DNA of 64,000 nucleotides from the NCBI GenBank assembly GCA_000342265.1, contig CP004348.1:992001-1056000 (forward strand), in the 5' to 3' direction. The notes beneath the pieces are model-generated. The model was not told the origin of the DNA and searched no databases. It saw nothing but the letters and a program-made list of their open reading frames with translations. Positions within the stretch are counted from its first letter, which is position 1. Each line of letters begins with the position of its first letter. Source of the stretch: a beta proteobacterium CB. Lineage in GTDB: Bacteria > Pseudomonadota > Gammaproteobacteria > Burkholderiales > Burkholderiaceae. A program made the position numbers and the translations under genes. Of this stretch, positions 28,713-38,742 are shown piece by piece.

Positions 28713-31409
28713 TCAAACCATCATTGGGTTTGGTTTGGTGATATCGATTTCATATTTCTGAATTGCCTCGGCAAGTTTTTGGCGATCCATCTGGCCAGCA
28801 TCCACCAAAGAACGTAAGGCTGTTAGGACAACCCAGCGACGATCAACCTCAAAGAAATCACGCAACTTTTCACGGGTATCTGAGCGACCAAAACCATCTG
28901 TGCCTAAGACCTCAAAGCGACGACCCATATGCTGAATTGCTGGACGAATTTGCTCAGCAAATAAACGCACATAGTCAGTTGCAGCAACGATAGGTCCAGA
29001 TGTATCTTTTAAACATTTCTCAACGTGTGACAGAGCTGGAGCAGCCGTTGGATTCAATAGATTGTTACGGTGCACTGCATTCCAATCTCGACCTAATTCT
29101 GTAAAGCTTGGGCAACCCCACAGATCAGAAGCAACACCCCAGTCTTTGTGCAAGATTTCAGCAGCTTCAATCACTTCACGGAAAATCGTGCCTGAACCTA
29201 AGAGCTGTACACGCAATTTTGCATTGGCATCGCCAACCGACTTCAGCTTATACATACCTTTAATGATGTCTTGCTCCGCACCCTTTGGCATTGCTGGGTG
29301 AGCATAGTTCTCATTCATCAAGGTGATGTAGTAATAGACATCTTCTTGCTCGGCCAACATGCGACGCATACCATCTTGAATAACTACCGCCACTTCAAAT
29401 GAGAATGAAGGGTCATAGCTAATACAGTTTGGAATGGCAGCACTCCATACTTGGCTGTGGCCGTCTTCATGCTGAAGGCCTTCGCCATTCAAAGTGGTTC
29501 TACCGGCAGTGCCGCCCAATAAGAACCCACGGCTACGCATATCGCCAGCAGCCCAACAAAGGTCACCAATACGCTGGAAACCAAACATGGAGTAGAAGAT
29601 GTAGAAAGGCAACATCGGCACGCCATGAGTCGAGTATGAAGTTGCAGCAGCGATCCAGTCGCACATACCACCCGCTTCATTAATACCCTCTTGCAAGATC
29701 TGCCCAGTCTTATCCTCTTTATAGAACATCAATTGATCATGATCTTCTGGGGTGTAGAGCTGGCCTAGTTGATTCCAAATACCGAGTTGGCGGAACATGC
29801 CCTCCATACCAAAGGTACGAGACTCGTCAGGAACAATTGGAACCACACGCTTGCCAAGAACTTTGTCGCGCACAATCGTATTGAGCATCCGAACAAAAGC
29901 CATTGTTGTAGAAATCTCGCGACCTTCTGATGTCGCCTCTAGTAAGGGCGCAAACACATCCAGCGCAGGTACAGGCAGGCTCTCTGCTTTCATACGACGC
30001 TGTGGCAAGTAGCCACCCAACTCTTGACGGCGAGCTTTCATGTACTCGAGCTCTGGGCTGCCTTCAGCAAACTTGACCAAAGGCATTTCATCCAATTGCT
30101 CATCCTTCACCGGAATCTCAAAGCGATCACGGAAACGACGTACATCATCGGCATTCATCTTCTTTGCTTGGTGAGCAATATTCATCGCCTCACCCGATCC
30201 ACCCATACCGTAACCCTTAATGGTGTGAGCCAAGATAACTGTTGGTTGATTTTTGTGATTCACGGCTGAATGAAAGGCTGCAAATACTTTATGAGGATCA
30301 TGACCGCCACGATTCAACTGCCAAATCTCATCATCACTCCAGTCGCTCACTAGCGACTTTAATTCGGGAGTATTGAATACGATCTCACGAACATAGGCAC
30401 CACTCTTCGCTTTCATGGTTTGGTACTCGCCGTCCACGATTTCGCCAAGACGTTGCATTAAGATGCCTTTTTTATCGCGTGCGAACAGAGCATCCCAATG
30501 ACCACCCCAAACTACTTTAATTACATTCCAGCCAGCGCCACGGAATTCACTTTCGAGCTCTTGAATAATTTTGCCGTTACCACGTACAGGACCATCAAGG
30601 CGTTGCAAATTACAGTTCACAACGAAAATCAGGTTATCTAATTTTTCACGGCCAGCCATACCAATTGCGCCGAGTGACTCTGGCTCATCCGTTTCACCGT
30701 CACCGAGGAAAGCCCAGACTTTGCGACCTTCTGCCTTGATAAACCCGCGATCTTGCATGTAGCGCATAAAGCGTGCTTGATAAATAGCCATGATCGGGCC
30801 AAGGCCCATTGAGACTGTAGGGAACTGCCAGAAATCCGGCATCAACCAAGGATGCGGATAGCTAGAGATACCCTTTCCACCAACCTCTTGACGGAAGTTA
30901 TTCAGCTGCTCGTCTGACAAGCGGCCAAGCATATAAGCGCGAGCATAGACGCCTGGAGCTGAGTGACCCTGAACAAAAATGAGATCGCCGCCATGCTCTG
31001 TAGATGGCGCATGCCAAAAATGGTTAAAGCCGACGTCATACAAGGTAGCGGCTGATTGGAATGATGAAATATGTCCACCAACATTCGTATCTTTATTGGC
31101 ACGCAGAACCATAGCCATTGCGTTCCAGCGAGTGTAGGAACGGATGCGGTGCTCAACGTTCTGATCTCCCGGTAGGCGAGCTTGCTGCTCTACTGGAATC
31201 GTGTTGATGTAAGGAGTTTCCGCATGGAACGGTTGATTGACACCATTAACCCGCGCATGAGAAATTTGTTGATCAATAAGATAAGCCGCGCGTTCTGGGC
31301 CCTCATTCCGAATTACGCCATCAAGCGCTTGTAACCACTCTTGGGTTTCACCTGGATCCGCATCTTGCTTACCTGCGCTACCCAAAATTTGATCTGGAAC
31401 TGCTGCCAT
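28713..31409 (-). CDS. aceE: pyruvate dehydrogenase E1 component (homodimeric)
   Basis: Decarboxylates pyruvate using thiamine diphosphate and acetylates E2. The 898-aa length fits the AceE-type alpha2 enzyme (about 887 in E. coli). Seen: the ThDP-binding GDGETDEPESLGAIGMAGRE region with NCNLQRLDGPVRGNGKI, STEHGGDLIFVQGHSAPGVY, and LNGEGLQHEDGHS in the active-site region. The ATG at 31409 has GGAGG upstream. First gene of the PDH operon, divergent from a sensor kinase gene across 202 bases that hold candidate promoter and operator elements. Confidence 0.98.
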   Translation of the reverse strand: MAAVPDQILGSAGKQDADPGETQEWLQALDGVIRNEGPERAAYLIDQQISHARVNGVNQPFHAETPYINTIPVEQQARLPGDQNVEHRIRSYTRWNAMAMVLRANKDTNVGGHISSFQSAATLYDVGFNHFWHAPSTEHGGDLIFVQGHSAPGVYARAYMLGRLSDEQLNNFRQEVGGKGISSYPHPWLMPDFWQFPTVSMGLGPIMAIYQARFMRYMQDRGFIKAEGRKVWAFLGDGETDEPESLGAIGMAGREKLDNLIFVVNCNLQRLDGPVRGNGKIIQELESEFRGAGWNVIKVVWGGHWDALFARDKKGILMQRLGEIVDGEYQTMKAKSGAYVREIVFNTPELKSLVSDWSDDEIWQLNRGGHDPHKVFAAFHSAVNHKNQPTVILAHTIKGYGMGGSGEAMNIAHQAKKMNADDVRRFRDRFEIPVKDEQLDEMPLVKFAEGSPELEYMKARRQELGGYLPQRRMKAESLPVPALDVFAPLLEATSEGREISTTMAFVRMLNTIVRDKVLGKRVVPIVPDESRTFGMEGMFRQLGIWNQLGQLYTPEDHDQLMFYKEDKTGQILQEGINEAGGMCDWIAAATSYSTHGVPMLPFYIFYSMFGFQRIGDLCWAAGDMRSRGFLLGGTAGRTTLNGEGLQHEDGHSQVWSAAIPNCISYDPSFSFEVAVVIQDGMRRMLAEQEDVYYYITLMNENYAHPAMPKGAEQDIIKGMYKLKSVGDANAKLRVQLLGSGTIFREVIEAAEILHKDWGVASDLWGCPSFTELGRDWNAVHRNNLLNPTAAPALSHVEKCLKDTSGPIVAATDYVRLFAEQIRPAIQHMGRRFEVLGTDGFGRSDTREKLRDFFEVDRRWVVLTALRSLVDAGQMDRQKLAEAIQKYEIDITKPNPMMV

Positions 31410-31460
31410 AAACTGCCTCCATTAGTCACATCGGTCTTATTTATTCACTTTATAGGCAAT

Positions 31461-31489
31461 ATTCTAGGAAGGTCTATGAGTGTAAACAA
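31461..31489 (-). promoter_or_regulatory. putative aceE promoter
   Basis: On the minus strand TTGTTT (31489-31484), a 17-base spacer and TAGAAT (31466-31461) precede aceE by about 50 bases. The -10 box is five of six to consensus; the -35 box is weak. Confidence 0.4.
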
Positions 31490-31497
31490 GCAATTTT

Positions 31498-31528
31498 CCA
31501 CATAATGATAATATTTCTCACTATGTGG
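31498..31528. promoter_or_regulatory. inverted repeat CCACATA-N17-TATGTGG in the aceE/sensor-kinase gap
   Basis: Seven-base arms at 31498-31504 and 31522-31528 flank an AT-rich centre, upstream of the aceE -35 region and about 85 bases before the kinase start. It could be an operator for either divergent unit. No protein can be named for it. Confidence 0.35.
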
Positions 31529-31611
31529 GATTTTGTTGCATCGCACTCAGATGGGCCGAAAGACTAAATGACATAAGAATGCCTATCCGTAAGGCAAAAT
31601 AAGCGGATTAC

Positions 31612-34146
31612 ATGAAAAAATTTGCATTTTCAATCTGGCAACTAAAGCCTGTGAAGTGGCTCCGTCGCATACGGGGTTTTAGACTTGTCTACACACCGCT
31701 GATAGCTATTGTGCTTTTCACTGTCGTTATGGGGGTCATTATGGGCACCCTACAACTACAAGAAAAGAGTCAGCAAGAAGCGGCACTATTTAGAGAGCTC
31801 TCTTTTGCAAAGCAGCGCATCCAATTACGCTTTGCAAACAACACTGATGTGTTGCAATCCATTGGTCGTGATTATCTCAGTGCTGGCGATACCGCAAAGT
31901 TAAAAGATAACGTCTTTATTCAGGCAGAAAATCTTCTGCAAAGTAATCATGAAATAGCGCAAATTGTATGGATAGATCAAACGGGTCAGCGTCTATGGAA
32001 AATTCCTCCAGACAACTTAAAGACGGATTGGTTTAACAAAGCAAATAATGCAGTGTTGATAAACCAGGCCCTGAAAAAAACACTTGAGCTAAGCACCGCA
32101 ACAAATAGACCCGCCTTTAGTCAGTTCATTACCATTGAAGTTCCAAGCGATGAGGTGGTTTCAAAGGAAATTCGTAATGTGTTCTGGCAAGCAGTGCCCC
32201 AACTTTCAGGTAGCGAAATTAAAGGTATGGTCGCTGTACTCTACACAACACAGGGACTGCTTGAAATGATCCCGGGTGAGCTCAAGGGCCAATATCGATT
32301 TACTTTAATTACTGATGACGATAAGGTTCTGGCAATCTCATCCGATAAAAATACACCAAAGCGCGCTTTCAGCAATCAAACCAGTTTGGATATCGGCGTT
32401 CTCAGTCCCAATCTCAGTCTACGCATCGATACCTACCCGCCACCAACGAATTTGACTTTTAGGATGTTAATTGGCGTGGTATTGGGATTGAGTGCATTTG
32501 TGATTTGGAGTTTGTGGTCTGTACTCAAGCAAATGCAGGTCAGACAAGAAGCCGAAGCAAATCTTCGCGCCGAAACCAGTTTTCGTAGCGCTATGGAAAA
32601 CTCGACTCCAGTGGGAATTCGTGCGCATGACATGAATAGAGTGATCACCTACGTCAACCCCGCCTTTTGTGAGATGACTGGTTGGTCAGCAGAAGAGCTC
32701 ATTGGAATGAGTCCGCCTTTTGCCTTCTGGCCCGAGGGTCAGAAAAGTGAACTCACTGAAAAGATGAATAAGGCTCTCAAGCTAGCGCTGAGCCAAGAAA
32801 AGAAGATCGGTATCGAGGGCTCAATCCTCCACCGCAACGGATCCATCATTCAGACACGAACCTTTATTTCTCCTTTGATTAATGAAAAAGGTAAGCAAAC
32901 AGGTTGGGTTACTTCCTTAATTGATATTTCTGAGCCAAAGAAAATTCGCGAAGAATTAGCCGCCTCCCAAGAGCGTTTCATTACAGTGTTGGAAGGTCTT
33001 GATGCAGCAGTTTCTGTAGTGTCAAATGAAACTGGAGAGTTGTTGTTTGCAAATCGCTTTTATCGTGAACGTTTTGGGAATACCCCCAAAGGCCATTTTG
33101 ATCTAGCTGGCAGCGATATCAATCAGAATACGATGCAAGCCTTGAACGAGGATTCTGGAGACACCATCACCGACGGTATCCCCCCATCTTCCCTATATCA
33201 GGATAACGAGTCCGAAGAAATTCAACTACTAGACGAAGCTACTGGAACCTTAAGATGGTATGAAGTCCGTAGACGTTTTGTACCATGGGTAGATGGGCAT
33301 TTAGCACAACTGCTCATTGCAACGGATATTACGATTCGTATTGAGGCGGATGATTTAGCGCGCCAACAAGAAGAGCGCATGCAATTTACAAGTCGCTTAA
33401 CCACGATGGGTGAAATGGCCTCTTCGTTGGCTCATGAATTAAACCAACCGCTTGCAGCCATTTCTAACTACTGCATGGGTGTAGCAAAACGTTTGCAGGG
33501 TCACATAGATCCAGTCATGCAAAAAGATATTCTTCCAGCGCTAGAGAAAGCATCTGATCAGGCGCATAGAGCAGGAACAATCATTCAGCGCATCAAAGGT
33601 TTTGTGAAACGCAGCGAACCACAAAGAAAATCCTGCGATATCAGCGAAATTATTAATGATGCTGTTGGATTGGTGGAAATTGAAGCCCACCGCCATAGAT
33701 TGGCTATCGCTACTGAAATTTCTGCAAATCTTCCAATGATTGACGTTGATCCAGTCTTAATTCTGCAGGTCTTGGTCAATCTCCTGAAGAACTCCTTGGA
33801 TAGCTTGAGAGAGGTTTACCCTCTTTCCTCTCGATGGTCGGCTTCGCCAGTGCGGATTTCAGCTGATCTCGATACCAGCACCTTTCCCGCTATGCTACGT
33901 ATTCAGGTAACTGATGGGGGTGCCGGAATCCCAGAATCCGTCATTGAACGCATGTTTGAGCCCTTTTTTAGCACTAAAAATGATGGTATGGGCATGGGCT
34001 TGAACATTTGTCGATCGGTTATAGAGTCCCATCAGGGCCGTCTTTTTGCAAAAAATCAGATGGATGCAGAACAGACAAAGCTAGCGGGCTGCACCTTTAC
34101 AGTACTATTACCCCTAGAGACTCCGGGCTCTAAGGCCAATGGTTAA
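31612..34146 (+). CDS. membrane PAS-domain sensor histidine kinase
   Basis: An 844-aa two-component sensor. Two transmembrane segments (about 25-46 and 284-304) bracket a periplasmic sensor domain of about 235 residues. Then come two PAS domains (about 320-445, starting RSAMENSTPVGIRAHDMNRV; and about 452-580), a HisKA domain with phosphoaccepting H608 in SLAHELNQPLAAISNY, and an ATPase domain with NLLKNSLDSL (N box), DGGAGIPE and GMGMGLNICRSVIE (G boxes). The HELNQPLAAI style is that of FixL/DctB/TodS-type kinases. No haem-binding pattern marks it as a true FixL. The next gene, 37 bases on, is the FixJ-type partner. The signal is unknown. Confidence 0.9.
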   Translation: MKKFAFSIWQLKPVKWLRRIRGFRLVYTPLIAIVLFTVVMGVIMGTLQLQEKSQQEAALFRELSFAKQRIQLRFANNTDVLQSIGRDYLSAGDTAKLKDNVFIQAENLLQSNHEIAQIVWIDQTGQRLWKIPPDNLKTDWFNKANNAVLINQALKKTLELSTATNRPAFSQFITIEVPSDEVVSKEIRNVFWQAVPQLSGSEIKGMVAVLYTTQGLLEMIPGELKGQYRFTLITDDDKVLAISSDKNTPKRAFSNQTSLDIGVLSPNLSLRIDTYPPPTNLTFRMLIGVVLGLSAFVIWSLWSVLKQMQVRQEAEANLRAETSFRSAMENSTPVGIRAHDMNRVITYVNPAFCEMTGWSAEELIGMSPPFAFWPEGQKSELTEKMNKALKLALSQEKKIGIEGSILHRNGSIIQTRTFISPLINEKGKQTGWVTSLIDISEPKKIREELAASQERFITVLEGLDAAVSVVSNETGELLFANRFYRERFGNTPKGHFDLAGSDINQNTMQALNEDSGDTITDGIPPSSLYQDNESEEIQLLDEATGTLRWYEVRRRFVPWVDGHLAQLLIATDITIRIEADDLARQQEERMQFTSRLTTMGEMASSLAHELNQPLAAISNYCMGVAKRLQGHIDPVMQKDILPALEKASDQAHRAGTIIQRIKGFVKRSEPQRKSCDISEIINDAVGLVEIEAHRHRLAIATEISANLPMIDVDPVLILQVLVNLLKNSLDSLREVYPLSSRWSASPVRISADLDTSTFPAMLRIQVTDGGAGIPESVIERMFEPFFSTKNDGMGMGLNICRSVIESHQGRLFAKNQMDAEQTKLAGCTFTVLLPLETPGSKANG

Positions 34147-34183
34147 TTTATGCATTTTTTAAGATTTATCTGCGAGAGCTAAT

Positions 34184-34831
34184 ATGAACATCAGTGCTAG
34201 CACCAAACCCAATCAAGCTGAAGTGGTTTATGTTGTAGATGACGACGAGGCAGTGCGTGACTCCCTCACCTGGCTCCTAGAAAGCAACGGTTATGTTGTG
34301 CGTTGTCATGCAAGTGCCGAGCGTTTCTTGCAGTCGCTCCAGAGTACGGATAAATCGACTATCTCTTGTGCAATCTTGGATGTCCGCATGTCTGGCATGT
34401 CAGGCCTTGAATTGCAAGAACGTTTAATTAGTGAAAATCTGCCAATGCCAGTTGCCTTTATTACAGGTCATGGTGATGTCTCAATGGCAGTCTCCACCAT
34501 GAAGCGTGGTGCAGTTGATTTCATTGAAAAGCCTTTCAAAGAAAATGATCTTTGTGGCCTGGTGGATCGTATGCTCGCCAAAGCACGTATTGATTACTCA
34601 CAAGCGAGCCAGCGCAAAATCACCCAGAGTCTCTTGAGCAAATTGACTGGACGTGAACGCCAAGTACTGGAGCGTATTGTTGCCGGTCGCTTAAATAAGC
34701 AAATTGCAGATGACCTTGGTATCTCCATCAAAACAGTTGAAGCGCACCGCGCCAATATTATGGAAAAGCTCAACGTGAATACCGTTGCAGACCTTCTCCG
34801 TTTAGCACTCTCCGATCCACAACCCAATTAA
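34184..34831 (+). CDS. FixJ-type response regulator (receiver + LuxR HTH)
   Basis: A 215-aa transcription factor. The receiver domain (about 13-128) has the acidic pair in VVDDDEAVRD and phosphoaccepting D66 in AILDVRMSGMSG, with the conserved threonine in FITGHGDVSMAV and lysine in FIEKPFKEND. The C-terminal LuxR/FixJ helix-turn-helix (about 145-210) reads LTGRERQVLERIVAGRLNKQ then IADDLGISIKTVEAHRANIM. Partner of the preceding kinase. Targets are unknown; aceE on the other side of the kinase gene is one possible candidate by position. Confidence 0.93.
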   Translation: MNISASTKPNQAEVVYVVDDDEAVRDSLTWLLESNGYVVRCHASAERFLQSLQSTDKSTISCAILDVRMSGMSGLELQERLISENLPMPVAFITGHGDVSMAVSTMKRGAVDFIEKPFKENDLCGLVDRMLAKARIDYSQASQRKITQSLLSKLTGRERQVLERIVAGRLNKQIADDLGISIKTVEAHRANIMEKLNVNTVADLLRLALSDPQPN

Positions 34832-34837
34832 TTCCCC

Positions 34838-35698
34838 ATGCCTGCACAGTTACTCGATGGCGTTGCCCTATCTAAGAAATTACGTACTGAAATTGCTGCT
34901 CGCGGAGCAATCGTTACCGCTAAAGGTGTAAGGCCTGGCCTGGCTGTCATCGTAGTTGGTGAAAATCCCGCCAGCCAAGTTTATGTCCGAAATAAAGTGA
35001 AAGCCTGCGAGGATGTTGGCTTTCATTCTGTATTGGAGCGCTATTCCGCTGAATTAGGTGAAGAAGAGTTACTTGCTCGTATTGCCACACTCAATGCTGA
35101 CCCCGCTATTCATGGAATTTTGGTTCAACTTCCACTTCCCGAGCACATTGCAGCCGAGCGAGTGCTTGAAGCAATTGCCCCAGAAAAAGATGTGGATGGT
35201 TTTCATGTAGCTAACGCTGGCGCATTAATGGTGGGCCAACCTGAATTCAAGCCTTGTACGCCTTATGGTTGCATGAAGATCCTGGAGAGCATTGAGTACC
35301 CTATCCGTGGAGCACGTGCGGTGATCGTAGGTGCTTCTAATATTGTGGGCAAGCCTATGGCCATGCTTTTGCTACAAGCGGGCGCAACAGTCACTATCTG
35401 TAATAGCAAAACCCGCGACTTAGCGCATCACACTAAGGATGCTGATATTTTGGTTGTGGCTACCGGTAAACCCAAAATGATTACTGGTGACATGGTAAAA
35501 AATGGAGCTGTTGTTATTGACGTTGGCATTAATCGCATGCCTGATGGAAAGCTCTGTGGCGACGTAGATTTTGATGCCGCTCAGTATGTTGCTGGCTGGA
35601 TTACGCCTGTGCCAGGCGGTGTCGGACCCATGACCATTACGATGCTTCTCATGAACACCCTAGAAGCAGCAGAGAAGGCGGCAAAGCCGTCTAACTAG
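34838..35698 (+). CDS. folD: bifunctional methylenetetrahydrofolate dehydrogenase / cyclohydrolase
   Basis: Interconverts 5,10-methylene-, methenyl- and 10-formyl-tetrahydrofolate, supplying one-carbon units for purines and formyl-Met. The 286-aa length is typical. Catalytic block [14 protein letters not shown] holds Y49 and K53; [11 protein letters not shown] (about 90-105), [19 protein letters not shown], and the NADP-binding [17 protein letters not shown] are all present, ending with [13 protein letters not shown]. It lies 6 bases after the FixJ-type gene, so may share its transcript. Confidence 0.97.
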   Translation: MPAQLLDGVALSKKLRTEIAARGAIVTAKGVRPGLAVIVVGENPASQVYVRNKVKACEDVGFHSVLERYSAELGEEELLARIATLNADPAIHGILVQLPLPEHIAAERVLEAIAPEKDVDGFHVANAGALMVGQPEFKPCTPYGCMKILESIEYPIRGARAVIVGASNIVGKPMAMLLLQAGATVTICNSKTRDLAHHTKDADILVVATGKPKMITGDMVKNGAVVIDVGINRMPDGKLCGDVDFDAAQYVAGWITPVPGGVGPMTITMLLMNTLEAAEKAAKPSN

Positions 35699-35753
35699 CC
35701 GCACAGAGTTTGTTGCCGCCTGATTGGCAAAAGTTTCCGCAGTCCATTAAGCT

Positions 35754-37892
35754 ATGGGGATGACTACATCAACATTCCCACTACCTTCTGCTGAGCTCCA
35801 ACAAAATCCCCTAATTGCATTTGGAAGAGGCATTTGTGCCTATTCCGAGGTAAAGCCCTCGGACATTGCCCCTGCAATTGACTTTCTACTGGAGCGAGCT
35901 CAACACGCAGTGGATCATGCGGTTGCTCCAGCCACACCAAGCAACTGGAATGATTTGGTGGAACCCCTTGAGGATGCTACAGAGTCTTTAAGCAGATCTT
36001 GGGGCGTGGTCTCACATCTCAATAGCGTTGCAGATACTCCGGAGCTCAGAGCGGCCTATGGCGAGATGATGCCAAAAGTCACTGCGTTCTTTTCAAGCTT
36101 AGGTCAAAACTTAGCGCTCTATCAAAAGTTCAAAGAGCTTAGCCAAAGCCCTGACTTTTCTAAACTACATTCTGCCCAGAAAAAAGTAATTGAAAACTCA
36201 TTAAGGGATTTCCGGCTTGGTGGCGCAGAACTGCCAGACTCACAAAAACCTCGTTTCTCACAGATCCAGGATGAGCAGGCGCTCTTAGGCAAAGCATTTT
36301 CTGATCATGCTTTAGATTCAACAGATAACTTTGTGCATCTCATTAGTGATAAAGCGGAGTTGGCTGGCCTGCCTGAAGATGCAATTGCTGCGGCTGCTGA
36401 TCTGGCTCAACAGAAGCAACTGCAGGGCTGGGCATTTTCATTACACTTTCCATCCTACTACCCAGTCATGCAGTACTCTGAGAATCGCTCACTGCGTCGC
36501 CTGATGTATGAAGCCTATGTGACTCGAGCTTCCGAATTGGCTCCACAGTACGCCCAGGGCAAACTCGAATGGGACAACACACAAAATATGCTCGAGCAAC
36601 TCAAGCTTCGAGATGAAGAAGCGCGGATGCTGGGCTTCAACAATTATGCCGCACTCAGTTTGGCGCCAAAAATGGCCAATAGCGTTGAGGAGGTTGATAC
36701 TTTTCTTACCAACTTTGCACAAAAGTCAAAACCGTTTGCACTAAAAGATTGGGAAGAACTTACTGAATTTGCAAAATCTGAACTTGCCATTGTTGATGGC
36801 TTGGAACCATGGGATATTGCCTTTGCATCTGAAAAGCTTAAACAAGAACGTTATGCATTTTCTGAAAATGAGCTCAAGCAATATTTCCCGTTGCCAAAAG
36901 TATTAGAGGGACTATTTGGGGTGATTCAAACTTTGTTTGGCGTCAAGATTGAAAAAGCTAATCTTCCAACTTGGCATGCGGATGTGCAGTCCTTTGAGGT
37001 CAATAACGCCTCAGGCAATACGGCGGCCTATTTTTACTTAGATCCTTACGCCAGATCAGGCAAACGTGGCGGTGCCTGGATGGATGACGCTCGCGGCCGT
37101 CGAGAATTGCCCAGTGGCGAAATTCAGATACCCGTAGCGTATTTAGTTTGCAACTTTGCCGCACCCGTGAAAGTAAATGGCGTATTGCGTCAACCTACCA
37201 TTACCCATGACGATGTCATTACCCTCTTCCACGAGAGCGGTCATGGCTTGCATCACTTATTAACGCAAGTCAGCGCCTTGGGTGTCTCCGGAATTAATGG
37301 AGTCGAATGGGATGCAGTTGAGTTGCCAAGTCAGTTCATGGAAAATTTCTGCTGGGAGTGGGAGGTTTTAGAAAAAATGACAACACATGCTGAAACTGGA
37401 AAACCACTCCCCCGCGAGTTATATGAAAAAATCCTGGCTGCCAAGAATTTCCAAAATGGCTATATGACACTGCGTCAGGTTGTGATGTCACTAACCGATT
37501 GGCGTCTGCATGCTAGCTTTGATCCGGAAAGCGCAAAAGGACAGGCGGTGCTTGATCTATCGAGAAGTATTGCAGATCAATTTAATGTTATCCCTCAAGC
37601 ACCCATCTCCCGCTGGATCAATACCTTTAGCCACATCTTTGCTGGTGGCTATGCTGCTGGCTATTACAGCTACAAATGGGCTGAGGTACTGTCTGCGGAT
37701 GTCTACTCCGCTTTTGAGGAAGCCGCAAAACTTACTGGAAGCGTCCTCGATGAAAAAACAGGCGCTCGCTATCGAAAAGAGATTTTAGAGGTTGGAGGTA
37801 GCCGGCCTGCTGCTGAGTCATTTAAAGCATTTAGAGGTCGTGAACCCAGTATTGACGCCCTACTTCGTCATGGCGGCTTAGTTACTCAGTGA
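35754..37892 (+). CDS. prlC: oligopeptidase A-type M3 zinc metallopeptidase
   Basis: Cytoplasmic peptidase that clears signal peptides and other oligopeptides. The 712-aa protein has the M3 zinc motif FHESGHGLHHLL with H493, E494 and H497; the third ligand Glu lies in NGVEWDAVELPSQFMENF. Also AWMDDARGRR and the C-terminal FAGGYAAGYYSYKWAEVLSAD active-site loop. Two in-frame ATGs (35754 and 35760) are both possible, and no strong ribosome site discriminates. It is convergent with xth, ending 4 bases away. Confidence 0.93.
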   Translation: MGMTTSTFPLPSAELQQNPLIAFGRGICAYSEVKPSDIAPAIDFLLERAQHAVDHAVAPATPSNWNDLVEPLEDATESLSRSWGVVSHLNSVADTPELRAAYGEMMPKVTAFFSSLGQNLALYQKFKELSQSPDFSKLHSAQKKVIENSLRDFRLGGAELPDSQKPRFSQIQDEQALLGKAFSDHALDSTDNFVHLISDKAELAGLPEDAIAAAADLAQQKQLQGWAFSLHFPSYYPVMQYSENRSLRRLMYEAYVTRASELAPQYAQGKLEWDNTQNMLEQLKLRDEEARMLGFNNYAALSLAPKMANSVEEVDTFLTNFAQKSKPFALKDWEELTEFAKSELAIVDGLEPWDIAFASEKLKQERYAFSENELKQYFPLPKVLEGLFGVIQTLFGVKIEKANLPTWHADVQSFEVNNASGNTAAYFYLDPYARSGKRGGAWMDDARGRRELPSGEIQIPVAYLVCNFAAPVKVNGVLRQPTITHDDVITLFHESGHGLHHLLTQVSALGVSGINGVEWDAVELPSQFMENFCWEWEVLEKMTTHAETGKPLPRELYEKILAAKNFQNGYMTLRQVVMSLTDWRLHASFDPESAKGQAVLDLSRSIADQFNVIPQAPISRWINTFSHIFAGGYAAGYYSYKWAEVLSADVYSAFEEAAKLTGSVLDEKTGARYRKEILEVGGSRPAAESFKAFRGREPSIDALLRHGGLVTQ

Positions 37893-37896
37893 TGGC

Positions 37897-38742
37897 TTAA
37901 GCTTTAATTTCCGCAATAACTGGGGCATGATCTGAAGGCTGCTCCCAAGTGCGAGGCTCTTTATCAATCAGACTCGCACTACATTTTTCCTTAAGCGCAT
38001 CACTTAGCAGGATGTGATCAATCCGCATTCCTGCGTTCCTTCTGAAACCCATCATGCGGTAATCCCACCAGCTAAATGATTTTGGCGCCTGTTCAAACAT
38101 TCTGAATGAGTCCGTGAGGCCCAAATTCAGTAACTGCTGAAACGCCTCACGCTCTGGTGGAGATACGAGATTCTGGCCAATCCACTTAGATGGATCATGT
38201 ACATCATCATCCGTAGGTGCAATATTGAAATCACCTAAGAGAGCCAAGCGGGTATTTTGAGCCAACTCTTCTTTTAACCAATCCTCTAACGCCTTCAGCC
38301 AGCCCAACTTATAAATAAATTTGTCACTATCGGGGGATTGCCCATTGGGGAAGTATGCCGATACCAGGCGTATAGGCTGCATTCCTTTAAAACATAAGGT
38401 GGCAGCCAAGATGCGTTGCTGCTCATCAGCACTACCTGGAATATTCCTCACAGGCTTTAGAAAAGTCGTTTCATGATCTGTAGCAATCGATGCCAAGGCA
38501 GCTTTACGAACAATAATGGCAACGCCGTTGTAGGTCTTTTGACCAGCAGCAATACTGAGGTATCCCGCCTCCTCTAATTCCTGATGAGGATATTTATCAT
38601 CAGTGAGCTTAAGCTCCTGAAGACACAGTGCGTCAATAGGCTTTTTCGCCCTTTCTTGATCCTCTAGCCATTTCAATACTTGAGGCAAACGCACCTTAAG
38701 GGAATTCACATTCCAGGCGGCAATTCTGACTGACTCAGCCAT
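37897..38742 (-). CDS. xth: exodeoxyribonuclease III (AP endonuclease)
   Basis: Removes 3'-blocking groups and cuts abasic sites in base excision repair. The 281-aa length is given by the ATG at 38742 ([20 protein letters not shown]), where Xth proteins begin; the frame open to 38823 lies inside ntrC. Metal and catalytic residues are in AAWNVNSLK, CLQELKLTDDKYP, GDFNIAPTDDDVHDP and the terminal SDHAPVIAEI. The start overlaps the ntrC stop by 8 bases, placing xth at the end of the glnA-ntrBC transcript. Confidence 0.94.
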   Translation of the reverse strand: MAESVRIAAWNVNSLKVRLPQVLKWLEDQERAKKPIDALCLQELKLTDDKYPHQELEEAGYLSIAAGQKTYNGVAIIVRKAALASIATDHETTFLKPVRNIPGSADEQQRILAATLCFKGMQPIRLVSAYFPNGQSPDSDKFIYKLGWLKALEDWLKEELAQNTRLALLGDFNIAPTDDDVHDPSKWIGQNLVSPPEREAFQQLLNLGLTDSFRMFEQAPKSFSWWDYRMMGFRRNAGMRIDHILLSDALKEKCSASLIDKEPRTWEQPSDHAPVIAEIKA

